From contig CAVQEH010000005.1 in NCBI GenBank assembly GCA_963711455.1, positions 62,001 to 126,000 of the forward strand: 64,000 nt of DNA, written 5' to 3'. Made by a program: the position numbers and the translations under genes. Positions 1 to 8,296 of this stretch are shown piece after piece; within the stretch, counting starts at the first letter, position 1; each line of letters starts with the position of its first letter. The notes under the pieces are model-generated. The model was given only the letters and a program-made list of their open reading frames with translations, had not been told where the DNA came from and did not search any database. Source of the stretch: DATFVA01 sp963711455. GTDB lineage: Bacteria; Bacteroidota; Ignavibacteria; Ignavibacteriales; Ignavibacteriaceae.

Positions 1-1740
1 ATTTAATACATGATTTTGCTTTAAAACGACAAACAAAATTATTCTTATATCATTTTTCCAGTTTTGTCCTACTACCAGGCTATCTGTAATTTCATCCATC
101 GATTCCACTACCCTGTAAATTTCTGCAGTCCCGATCCGGACGCCGCCGGGATTTAAAGTTGCATCGGATCTACCATAAATAATTATACCACCATGTTTTG
201 TAATTTTAATATAATCTCCATGTCGCCATATGCCGGGAAAATGCTTAAAATATGCTGACTGATATTTTATATTGTTGGGATCATTCCAGAAATAGACAGG
301 CATTGAAGGAAAAGCTTTTGTACAAACAAGTTCACCTTTATCTTCAACAACCGGTTCACCTTTTTCATTGAAGGCTTCAACCTTCATTCCCAATCCTCTG
401 CTTTGAATTTCTCCTGCATAAACCGGGGTATTGGGATTGCCAAGCATGAAGCACGAGACGATATCTGTTCCCCCTGAAATAGAAGATAACTGTAAGTCGC
501 TTTTAACATTTTCATAGACCCAATTAAAATTTTCTACTGAAAGAGGCGAACCTGTCGAGAGAATAGTTTTAAGAGATGATAGATTAAATTTATCCTTAGG
601 AACTAAACCAGATTTCTGAATCATCGTTAAAAATTTGGGACTTGTACCAAAAATAGAAATCTTTTCTTCTTCTATTTTATTCCAAAGAACATTTATATTT
701 GGATAGACCGGACTTCCATCATATAAAAGTATGCTTGCTCCCATGCTCAGTGAACTAACAAGCCAATTCCACATCATCCAGCCGCAGGTAGTGTAATAAG
801 TAATTACATCTTCTCTTTTCAGGTTTGTATGTAAAGATAATTCTTTAAAATGCTGGAGCAATGTTCCACCCCCGCTATGTACGATGCATTTGGGAATACC
901 TGTGGTTCCGGATGAATACATAATATAAACCGGGTGATCAAAGGGAACCTGTTCAAACTTTATTTCTTTTGAGGTATTCGATATTAATTCATTAAAATAT
1001 ATAGAGTTATTTATTTTAGCAGAAGTTTTATCTGTTGATAAATATCCTTTAAAATCATTAAATCTTTTTATCAGAATTACCTGTTCAATTGAAGGAATAC
1101 TTTTCCTGATTACTTCTATTTTCTCTGAACAATCAATCAGCTTACCATTATAATAGTAGCCCTCAATTGCAAATAAAATTTTAGGCTGGATTTGACCAAA
1201 TCTGTCCAATACTCCTTTATACCCAAAATCAGGGGAGCAAGATGACCAGAGTGCTCCCAGACTTGTTGCGGCAAGCATTGCAATTATAGATTCAGTAATA
1301 TTATTAACAAATCCGGCTACTCTGTCATCTTTCTTAATCCCCATTTCTTTCAAAGATTCAGAGAGAGATGCAACAACCTTGTAAAGTTCAGAATAAGTTA
1401 ATTTAATTGTAGGAGAATTTTCTCTCGAGCTGATTAAAGCTGTATGATCATCCCGGTATCTTAAAAGGTTTTCCGCAAAATTCAATTCAGCGCCTTTAAA
1501 CCATTTAGCCCCAAACATCTCTTCACCGGATAAAACTTCTTTATATGGTTTAGAGTGAATTATTTCAGATATAATCCATATCGACTTCCAGAATTCTTCA
1601 ATTTCAGTTATTGACCAATCATAAAGTTCCTGGTATGAGGGAATTTTTCTGTTAAGAAGTTCTTCCACATAATGGGTGAAAGATGTAAGATTTGATTTCG
1701 AAATTCTTTCTTCGGATGGTTTCCATAAAGGTTCTTCCAA
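1..1740 (-). CDS. Acetoacetate-CoA ligase (acetoacetyl-CoA synthetase), 3' end outside window
   Basis: This adenylate-forming enzyme activates acetoacetate to acetoacetyl-CoA in the cytoplasm. The 580 visible codons stay open to the window edge; the family is about 650 residues long, so only the end is missing. The ATP-binding loop YSSGTTGIPK lies near residue 275, followed by IVHSGGGTLLQHFKE, which is typical of acetoacetyl-CoA synthetases rather than acetyl-CoA synthetases. The hinge motif YGRSDATLNPGGVRIGTAE is near the visible end. The start is a TTG at 1740, chosen because GGAG lies six bases upstream and no ATG in this frame fits. It begins 2 bases after the stop of the flavin-reductase gene, so it is the last visible gene of the tyrosine operon, where it would salvage acetoacetate released by fumarylacetoacetase. 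Confidence 0.93.
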   Translation of the reverse strand, partial: MEEPLWKPSEERISKSNLTSFTHYVEELLNRKIPSYQELYDWSITEIEEFWKSIWIISEIIHSKPYKEVLSGEEMFGAKWFKGAELNFAENLLRYRDDHTALISSRENSPTIKLTYSELYKVVASLSESLKEMGIKKDDRVAGFVNNITESIIAMLAATSLGALWSSCSPDFGYKGVLDRFGQIQPKILFAIEGYYYNGKLIDCSEKIEVIRKSIPSIEQVILIKRFNDFKGYLSTDKTSAKINNSIYFNELISNTSKEIKFEQVPFDHPVYIMYSSGTTGIPKCIVHSGGGTLLQHFKELSLHTNLKREDVITYYTTCGWMMWNWLVSSLSMGASILLYDGSPVYPNINVLWNKIEEEKISIFGTSPKFLTMIQKSGLVPKDKFNLSSLKTILSTGSPLSVENFNWVYENVKSDLQLSSISGGTDIVSCFMLGNPNTPVYAGEIQSRGLGMKVEAFNEKGEPVVEDKGELVCTKAFPSMPVYFWNDPNNIKYQSAYFKHFPGIWRHGDYIKITKHGGIIIYGRSDATLNPGGVRIGTAEIYRVVESMDEITDSLVVGQNWKNDIRIILFVVLKQNHVLN

Positions 1741-1742
1741 TT

Positions 1743-2732
1743 TTAACTCCCGTTATAGACTTTGCTTCCTGCAAACAAAGCTGTCTTCCAGGCAAATTCC
1801 ACTTGATTCATCTCCAAGGCACATTTTGCAGTCATTTCGAGTAATACCTTACTTTTTTTATGCTTTTGATTTTTTAGTTCCAGAGCGGATTTTAACATTC
1901 TTTCCAGGTCATTATGTCTTTGATACCTGTAAAAAGCCTCAAGTGTTGGTTCGAAAAAATTAATTTCTTTTTTCGTGTATTCAGAAATAAATTCATTCAC
2001 CTCTTTATCTGAAGGAATCTGTTCGATGTTTCCGAATTTCCCAAGATTATTTCCCGTATAAATATCTGAGTTCCTCATAAAGTCTGGAAGCATATCATAT
2101 CCTATTCCTTTTTTCAGAAGAGGTTTTTCTATTTCAAAAATTGAATCTCCGCTTGCCCTGCAGTAAAAATTTGCGGACATCCTTGCCGCAAGATCAATTA
2201 AATCAGGATGAATAACTCCGTCTCTAAATATATCATCTGCAACATGAAATTTTATCACTTCACAGATTGCAATGTTTGCTGAAGCTCCCCCTTCACCAAA
2301 GCTTCGCATTTCACGTAATTTACACTCCATCTGGAAAGGAGATTCTTTTACACGTTTCGGTTTAACAAGATCAGAATCAACCGGGGTTAAGCCGCTTTTT
2401 ATAAATTCATTAATCTCCGGGTTATATTCGGTTGATGCAAGGCTTATCTGTTCAACAATCGGATAAGTTACAGACTGAACAACGCATTCTCCATTATCCA
2501 TAAGGTTATAATAAGTATCTTTTAGTGTTGCATTTCTTCCTCTTCGTGAAGGAGAAAAAGCTATAATTGGGGGATTGGCACCAAACGCATTAAAAAAAGA
2601 AAATGGGGTTAAATTAAGAATACCATCTTTGGAAATTGTTGAAACCAATGCAATAGGTCTGGGACCAACACCGCCTAATATTAACCTGTGAACTTCTGAA
2701 ACAGCAGCATCTTTGGGTTCTATGTGAATCAT
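1743..2732 (-). CDS. Flavin-reductase-like FMN-binding protein with C-terminal extension
   Basis: The first ~190 residues match the flavin-reductase-like split-barrel family: GPRPIALVST near residue 24, then TPFSFFNAFGANPPIIAFSPS, the usual flavin-contact segment. The 329-residue length is well above the roughly 170-210 of simple members, because about 120 residues follow that look helical and carry no motif I recognise. Its ATG overlaps the stop of the fumarylacetoacetase gene by one base (TAATG), so the two are translationally coupled. No monooxygenase partner is nearby. Its position between fumarylacetoacetase and acetoacetate-CoA ligase implies a role in aromatic catabolism, but the reaction is unknown. 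A classical flavin reductase is possible but unproven. Confidence 0.8.
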   Translation of the reverse strand: MIHIEPKDAAVSEVHRLILGGVGPRPIALVSTISKDGILNLTPFSFFNAFGANPPIIAFSPSRRGRNATLKDTYYNLMDNGECVVQSVTYPIVEQISLASTEYNPEINEFIKSGLTPVDSDLVKPKRVKESPFQMECKLREMRSFGEGGASANIAICEVIKFHVADDIFRDGVIHPDLIDLAARMSANFYCRASGDSIFEIEKPLLKKGIGYDMLPDFMRNSDIYTGNNLGKFGNIEQIPSDKEVNEFISEYTKKEINFFEPTLEAFYRYQRHNDLERMLKSALELKNQKHKKSKVLLEMTAKCALEMNQVEFAWKTALFAGSKVYNGS

Positions 2733-3748
2733 TATATTTTTTTCTTTTTTGCAAGTATAGAATAATCCGATTTTTTTGCAATCTTATTTTCCAGTTTCCC
2801 TAGTCCTTCAATCTCGCAGGAGATCGTGTCTCCCTCTTTTAACCAGACAGGAGTAAACTCTTCTCCTTTTTCTCTTGCCTCAATTGTCCAGGTTCCGTTT
2901 AGTTCAAGATAGCAGCCTGTCCCAACCGTTCCTGAACCAATTACATCACCGGGAAATAATTTTACTCCGTAAGATGCTCTTTCAATTATTTCTGCAAAAG
3001 TCCAGTTCATATCTTTCATCGTTCCTCTGGAAATTTGTTTTCCATTATGGAAAGCTTTCATACTGAGATCGAATTTTAATCCGGATGGAGTTTCACTCTT
3101 ATAAGATTCCAGTTCATCAGGTGTTACCAGCCAGGGACCAATTGCAGTTGCAAAGTCTTTACCTTTCATCGGTCCTAAGTTCAATTTCATTTCTTCCATT
3201 TGCAATCTTCTGGCAGAAAGGTCATTCATAATCATATAGCCTGCTATATATGAATCTGCATCCTTAACATCGATATTTATTCCTTCTTTATTGAGAACGA
3301 TCGCAGCTTCAAGCTCAAAATCAAGTTTTTCAAGATGATCTTTTTCGACCTCAATTGTACCTTCACCAAAAATTGCATTATGGTTGGTGAAATAAAATAC
3401 AGGAAACTGATCAAATTCAGGAATCATTTCAACACCCCTGTTTCTTCTTGCAGTAGCAACATGCTGACGGAATGCATAACCATCACGACAGGACGTTGGA
3501 TGAGGAACAGGAGCAATTAATTTAATTTCATTTTTATTAAAAGAAGCCGGGACTTTTCCGTTTTTAATTCCGTCATCAACCTTATGCGCAATTTCCATAT
3601 TTCTTTCACCACCCCAGAGAAATTCCAGCATATTGTCAGGCAAATTCACATTTAACCTACCTGCAGTATTCTTCAGATCGTAAATTTTATTATCGTGAAA
3701 TAATCCTAATCTTTCATTATTATTTTGAATAAAGCTTACAAATTTCAT
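2732..3748 (-). CDS. Fumarylacetoacetase-family hydrolase
   Basis: The protein probably hydrolyses fumarylacetoacetate to fumarate and acetoacetate, the last step of homogentisate breakdown. Its 338 residues fit the short bacterial form. The catalytic-region motif DGYAFRQHV lies near residue 89, and the metal-binding acidic cluster LDFELEAAIV near residue 147, followed by MNDLSARRLQ and KGKDFATAIGPWL, all typical of the FAH fold. The family also contains other C-C bond hydrolases, so the substrate call rests on context: homogentisate dioxygenase and hydroxyphenylpyruvate dioxygenase lie upstream and acetoacetate-CoA ligase downstream on the same strand. The stop overlaps the next start by one base. 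Confidence 0.88.
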   Translation of the reverse strand: MKFVSFIQNNNERLGLFHDNKIYDLKNTAGRLNVNLPDNMLEFLWGGERNMEIAHKVDDGIKNGKVPASFNKNEIKLIAPVPHPTSCRDGYAFRQHVATARRNRGVEMIPEFDQFPVFYFTNHNAIFGEGTIEVEKDHLEKLDFELEAAIVLNKEGINIDVKDADSYIAGYMIMNDLSARRLQMEEMKLNLGPMKGKDFATAIGPWLVTPDELESYKSETPSGLKFDLSMKAFHNGKQISRGTMKDMNWTFAEIIERASYGVKLFPGDVIGSGTVGTGCYLELNGTWTIEAREKGEEFTPVWLKEGDTISCEIEGLGKLENKIAKKSDYSILAKKKKI

Positions 3749-3810
3749 CTAATATTTTTATTAACTCCTTTTTATTTACAGTACTAAAAAAAAATATGAT
3801 TTGTTTGAAA

Positions 3811-4935
3811 TTATTTCTGCATCTGAAGGTTATGCTTCTCGGTTACCAGGTTATATACTTCTTCTATAACCTGTAGTGCAAAATCAGTTTCTTCAATTGT
3901 TCCCGAGTTTATCCTGATACCGTTAGGAATTCCAAAAGTATTTACGTGCCGTAAAATTAATCCTCTGTTCAGACACTCATTGTTAAACTCCGTAGTAAAT
4001 TCTTCATTGGGAAAAAGAAGCAAATAAAAATTGGCGAAAGTAGGAATGTAATCGATTCCCAGTTCATCAAATTTCTTTCGTAATATCTCCAATGAATGTT
4101 TATTCAACTCAACAGTTTTTTTCAGAAAATCATCATCTTTCAGAGCCGCAATTGCCGCATCCTGAGCTAATTGGTTTGGCTCAAATGGCAGCTTAACTTT
4201 ATACATTTCTCTTATCAAATATTCCTTACCAAATGCAAATCCGATTCTTATTCCAGCTAATCCATAAGCTTTGGACAATGTTCTGAGGACTAAAAGATTG
4301 TCGAGATTATAACTCAACCCATTAGGATATTCGGGATTCGACTCAGCATAAACCGTATACGCTTCATCTAAAACAACAAGAACCCTGTCAGGGATTTTTC
4401 GTATGAATTCTTCAAACTCAGCTTTAGTAAACATTGTACCGGTTGGATTATTCGGGTTTGCCAGGTATATTATTTTTGTTTTTTTATCTATACTTTCAAC
4501 TATTCCTCCAAGATCAAAATGATAATTTTTCAAAGGAATCAATTTTGATTTTCTTCCATACTTATTTGCGTTAACGTACCAACCGATGAAAGTTCCTTCT
4601 GAAGTAATCAGTTCATCTTCTTCATCGCTGAATGCTGTAATTAAATACTGAAGCAGTGAATCTGAACCGCTGCCTGTAACAATCTGCCCGGGCTGCTTTT
4701 TGTACTTTTCAGCTATCGCATTTACCAGTTTATAAGCAGACGGATTTGTGTAGCGGTGTAATTCAGTTATATGCTTTTTTATCTCTTCAACGGCTTTGGG
4801 CGAAGGGCCCAGAGGATTTTCATTTGATGCAAGCTTGACAATCTTTTTAATCCCCTTCTCCAGCGCTAATTCTTCAATTGGTTTGCCGGCTTTATACGGC
4901 TTTAGTTTCTGAATGTGTTCAGGAATTTTTATCAT
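3811..4935 (-). CDS. PLP aminotransferase, HisC-like; probable tyrosine/aromatic aminotransferase
   Basis: This is a class I/II (fold type I) aminotransferase of 374 residues. SKAYGLAGIRIG carries the PLP lysine at K222, NPNNPTG lies at residues 160-166, and the N-terminal substrate segment is LASNENPLGPSP. By sequence it resembles histidinol-phosphate aminotransferase, and an automatic label of hisC would be expected. There are no other histidine genes nearby. It sits between homogentisate dioxygenase and fumarylacetoacetase on the same strand, so conversion of tyrosine to 4-hydroxyphenylpyruvate, the entry step of this pathway, is the better-supported role. HisC-family enzymes are known to accept aromatic substrates. 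A dual role is possible. Confidence 0.85.
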   Translation of the reverse strand: MIKIPEHIQKLKPYKAGKPIEELALEKGIKKIVKLASNENPLGPSPKAVEEIKKHITELHRYTNPSAYKLVNAIAEKYKKQPGQIVTGSGSDSLLQYLITAFSDEEDELITSEGTFIGWYVNANKYGRKSKLIPLKNYHFDLGGIVESIDKKTKIIYLANPNNPTGTMFTKAEFEEFIRKIPDRVLVVLDEAYTVYAESNPEYPNGLSYNLDNLLVLRTLSKAYGLAGIRIGFAFGKEYLIREMYKVKLPFEPNQLAQDAAIAALKDDDFLKKTVELNKHSLEILRKKFDELGIDYIPTFANFYLLLFPNEEFTTEFNNECLNRGLILRHVNTFGIPNGIRINSGTIEETDFALQVIEEVYNLVTEKHNLQMQK

Positions 4936-4964
4936 AACACTTTAGAGTATTTGTGTAACATACT

Positions 4965-5001
4965 TTAGATATACCGGATTTTTAAAATCCGGTATATCTA
5001 A
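4965..5001. repeat. Perfect 18-bp palindrome with 1-nt centre in operon gap
   Basis: TTAGATATACCGGATTTT is followed by one T and then its exact reverse complement. It sits in the 75-base gap between the homogentisate dioxygenase stop and the aminotransferase start. In RNA it would form a very stable stem. A closely related hairpin lies at 56749-56781 in the thiamine operon, so this is a dispersed element rather than a site private to one operon. It could protect or process mRNA, or be a small insertion; it lacks the unbroken U tract of a strong terminator. Confidence 0.85.
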
Positions 5002-5010
5002 TTTACAGAA

Positions 5011-6174
5011 TTATTTCTCAAGCCAGGAATGATGATAATCTTCAACCATTGTTTCCTGAACATTCCTTGTTACTTTCAATGGAGTAAAAGTATCAATCAT
5101 TATAGCATACTCATCGGTTTCTTTCTTCCCTATTGATGCTTCAGTTTTTCCCGGCTGCGGTCCATGTGGAATTCCCATCGGATGCAGAGTAATTGAACCT
5201 TCCTTTACACCGGTTCTCGACATAAAATCTCCGTATACATAATAAAGAACTTCATCACTATCAACATTCGAATGATAGTAAGGAGCCGGGATTGACTGCG
5301 GATGAAAATCAAACAGACGCGGCACAAAATTACAAACAACAAAATGTTCAGTTGTGAACATAAGATGTATCGGCGGCGGAAGATGAATTTTTCCAACCTT
5401 TGGAGCATACTCTTTTATGTTGAATGCATAAGGATATAAATAACCATCCCAGCCAACTACGTCAAAGGGATGATGCGGGAGATGATATTCAAACATTCTG
5501 TCGGATACCTTAAGCATAAGAGGGAAAGTACCTTTTTCATCTACAGGATCCATAAATACCGGGGGTCTGAAATCACGCTCATAATACGGGGCGTCTTCTT
5601 TTAACTGCCCATATTCATTCCTGAAATGTGCAGGGATATCAAATGGTGTGTCAGATTCAACTATAAACAACTTAACATTTTCAAAGCTTTTAAATTTCAT
5701 CTGGTAGGTTGTTCCTTTCGGGACAACAATATAATCCCATTGTTCAAAAGCAATCCTACCGTACTCAGAAAGAAATTCTCCCTCACCGTGATGAATAAAT
5801 ACAAGCTCATGCTTATAGCTGTTCCTGTAAAAAATATTTGTATCTTCCGAAACCTGTGCAGTTGACATTATGCAGTGTTCATTTTTCAAGAAAATATTTC
5901 TTGAAGTAAGAAAATTTCCTTCAGTTTGTTTAGCATCGGTAAAGAAATGATAATACTGAAGAGGAGCATCGTTCCAATCATTTGAAACATCTTTTGCTAC
6001 TTCTCTTATGGAATCTACCTGCGGCGGCATATAAAGATGATATTTATTCGAATAAATTCCTGAGAAACCTTTAGTGCTGAAAAGCTCTTCACGGTAAAGA
6101 GACTTACCATCGGGTTTGTAAAAGGTTATATGTCTTTTAGGAGGAACCTTTCCTACTTTAACATAGTATGGCAC
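5011..6174 (-). CDS. hmgA: Homogentisate 1,2-dioxygenase
   Basis: This non-haem iron dioxygenase opens the ring of homogentisate to give maleylacetoacetate. The 387-residue protein has the cupin-like layout of the family. The iron ligands are visible as H301 and E308 in PYYHSNVDSDEVLYY and H337 in GIPHGPQPG. It is shorter than the ~430-440 residue human and pseudomonad enzymes, mostly at the N-terminus. It starts 36 bases downstream of the hydroxyphenylpyruvate dioxygenase stop and so acts directly after it. The downstream gap holds the palindrome at 4965-5001. Confidence 0.95.
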   Translation of the reverse strand: MPYYVKVGKVPPKRHITFYKPDGKSLYREELFSTKGFSGIYSNKYHLYMPPQVDSIREVAKDVSNDWNDAPLQYYHFFTDAKQTEGNFLTSRNIFLKNEHCIMSTAQVSEDTNIFYRNSYKHELVFIHHGEGEFLSEYGRIAFEQWDYIVVPKGTTYQMKFKSFENVKLFIVESDTPFDIPAHFRNEYGQLKEDAPYYERDFRPPVFMDPVDEKGTFPLMLKVSDRMFEYHLPHHPFDVVGWDGYLYPYAFNIKEYAPKVGKIHLPPPIHLMFTTEHFVVCNFVPRLFDFHPQSIPAPYYHSNVDSDEVLYYVYGDFMSRTGVKEGSITLHPMGIPHGPQPGKTEASIGKKETDEYAIMIDTFTPLKVTRNVQETMVEDYHHSWLEK

Positions 6175-6210
6175 TTCAAACCTCCGTTTATTTTATTTGT
6201 AAAATATTTT

Positions 6211-7329
6211 TTATTCTCTGTCAAAATTTCCTCTTGCCTGCTGATCTCTTTCAATCGATTCAAACAGTGCCTGGAAATTACCCTGGCCAAATCCCTCGGC
6301 ACCCTGCTTTCTCTGAATAATTTCATAAAAGAAAGTAGGTCGGTCACCAATTGGTTTTGTAAAAAGCTGAAGCAGGTAACCTTTGCCTTCTGTATCACAA
6401 AGTATTCCGTACTTCCTTAAATCTTCTATATCCTCTTCTATATAACTTAATTTCTTCTCTTTAAGAATATCATAATAAGAACCGGGAACTGTAAGAAATT
6501 CTACCCCGTTCTTCCGCATATTATCAATCGTGGTAAGAATGTTATTTGTTGAAATCGCGATGTGCTGAATTCCGGAGCCAACATACTCATCAATATATTC
6601 TTCTATCTGCGATTTTTTTAATCCTTCATAAGGTTCATTTAACGGATTCTTAACCGGGGCACCATCTTTTGAACGGACAACTTTTGAAAGAAGAGCAGAG
6701 TACTGTGTTGAAATATCTCCTGCACCGAATTCAATAAAAGTTTCAAAGTTCAGGGTTTTATTCATATAATTTTCCCAGAGATTCATCTCGTTTGTTCTTA
6801 CATTTCCAACAACGTGATCTACTTCAATTAAGCCGGTCTCCTTGGCTTCGACGTTTATATTTAAACGCGGTTTATCAAATCCCGGTTTAAATATTCCTTT
6901 GTAATTATCCCTGTTTATAAAAACTATTTCCGCATCATCATAAAGCTTTATTGCTGCTTCCTCAACATAACCATTATCATCGCTTAATTTTTTAGGTGAT
7001 CTTACAGGTATACCGCCATTCTCAACAGCAGTATCAAATGCTTTTTTAACATCTTTTACTTTTAAAGACCATCGCTTAACACCATCGCCATGCTGATGAA
7101 CAAAATTTGCCACATCAAAATTACTCGGTTTTGCAAAAGAGGTTACAACAAATTGAAGTTTATCTTTTACGAGATAATAGGATACTCTGTCTTTTACTCC
7201 TGTTTCCGGACCGAGATAACCTTTTAGTTGAAATCCCATTGCTTTCGCATGCCAATAAGCCCACATTTTGGCAGAGCCTACGTAAAATTCAATATAATCG
7301 TAACCAATAATGCCTAATTGTCCTGACAT
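6211..7329 (-). CDS. hppD: 4-hydroxyphenylpyruvate dioxygenase
   Basis: The enzyme converts 4-hydroxyphenylpyruvate to homogentisate with loss of CO2. The 372-residue protein has the two vicinal-oxygen-chelate halves of the family. Iron ligands are H172 (VDHVVGNV), H256 (GIQHIAIS) and E336 (FFYEIIQR). The C-terminal helix following GAEGFGQGNFQALFESIE is the conserved lid region. The ATG at 7329 is preceded by GGAGAAG. It is probably the first gene of the catabolic operon, because a 130-base gap separates it from the endonuclease III gene. A promoter is expected in that gap, but no confident box can be named. Confidence 0.96.
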   Translation of the reverse strand: MSGQLGIIGYDYIEFYVGSAKMWAYWHAKAMGFQLKGYLGPETGVKDRVSYYLVKDKLQFVVTSFAKPSNFDVANFVHQHGDGVKRWSLKVKDVKKAFDTAVENGGIPVRSPKKLSDDNGYVEEAAIKLYDDAEIVFINRDNYKGIFKPGFDKPRLNINVEAKETGLIEVDHVVGNVRTNEMNLWENYMNKTLNFETFIEFGAGDISTQYSALLSKVVRSKDGAPVKNPLNEPYEGLKKSQIEEYIDEYVGSGIQHIAISTNNILTTIDNMRKNGVEFLTVPGSYYDILKEKKLSYIEEDIEDLRKYGILCDTEGKGYLLQLFTKPIGDRPTFFYEIIQRKQGAEGFGQGNFQALFESIERDQQARGNFDRE

Positions 7330-7459
7330 TAATCTTCTCCTGTAATTTTTTGTTGGATTATTAAAGTATTCTAATTTAAACGAATTTAATTACAAATAAA
7401 AATCTAACTAAATTGCTTCAGTCCTGTAATCATCTATATCACAATTACTTATGGATATT

Positions 7460-8185
7460 TCAGGAAACATTATCCAGGAGCATAAAGTTATTTGGTATAG
7501 TCTTAACTATTGATTCGGAATTTTTATCAGGATATTTGCAAATCTTAATCAAAGGACAAACCGTACAAAATGGTTTTGCAGGCTTGCAAATTTCCCTTCC
7601 TAATCTTATCAGGTTGGTATGGAACTGATGTGCAATTCCTTCCGGCAGGTTTTTATTTAATATTAAAAATGTTTTATCAGGGGTTTTGGTGTTAACCAAA
7701 CCTATTCTGTTCGTTGTTCTGTGAACATGGGTATCAACAGGACAAATATTTCTTTCCATTGAAAATAAAAGCACACAGCTTGCTGTTTTCACACCAACCC
7801 CATTGTAACCTGTCAACTCTTCAATTACTTCCAAGTTATTTTTCTTACTAAGATAATCGAGAGAGATTTTTCCCTTCTCTTTCTTTATCTGTTTAAGAAA
7901 TCCTTTAATTGCATTTGATTTCTGTTTACCTAAACCAGCAACTTTGATGTATTTTTCAATTTTGGAAGCCGGGAGTTTTTCAAGCTCGTCCCAGTTTGTA
8001 AAATTATCTTTTAAATTTTTAAATGCTTTATATGAATTTGTATCATTTGTATTTTGAGATAGAATGGTTGCTATTAAAAGATCGACAGGATCGGGAGTTT
8101 TTTTATTCTTTTCGGGAATTCCGAATCTTTTTATGAGAAGATTATTAACTTTTTTAATTTTATTATGAAGTTCTAAATCAAGCAT
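7460..8185 (-). CDS. nth: Endonuclease III (DNA glycosylase/AP lyase)
   Basis: This base-excision repair enzyme removes oxidised pyrimidines and cleaves the abasic site. The helix-hairpin-helix is LTGYNGVGVKTAS with catalytic K133, and the catalytic aspartate is D151 in CPVDTHVHR. The 4Fe-4S ligands C200, C207, C210 and C216 show the family spacing C-x6-C-x2-C-x5-C. The C-terminus extends about 25 residues beyond the cluster, and the 241-residue length is slightly more than the usual ~211. It is divergent from the phosphohexomutase gene across about 110 bases. It may be transcribed into the tyrosine operon but has no functional link to it. Confidence 0.94.
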   Translation of the reverse strand: MLDLELHNKIKKVNNLLIKRFGIPEKNKKTPDPVDLLIATILSQNTNDTNSYKAFKNLKDNFTNWDELEKLPASKIEKYIKVAGLGKQKSNAIKGFLKQIKKEKGKISLDYLSKKNNLEVIEELTGYNGVGVKTASCVLLFSMERNICPVDTHVHRTTNRIGLVNTKTPDKTFLILNKNLPEGIAHQFHTNLIRLGREICKPAKPFCTVCPLIKICKYPDKNSESIVKTIPNNFMLLDNVS

Positions 8186-8296
8186 TTGATTATATACCTT
8201 ATCATTATTAAAAGAAATTAAAATTAAATAATAACTTACAAAAAGCCGAAATAATCTTATTTTTGTTTTTTATTTCCAAAAATGTCCGGAGGATAA

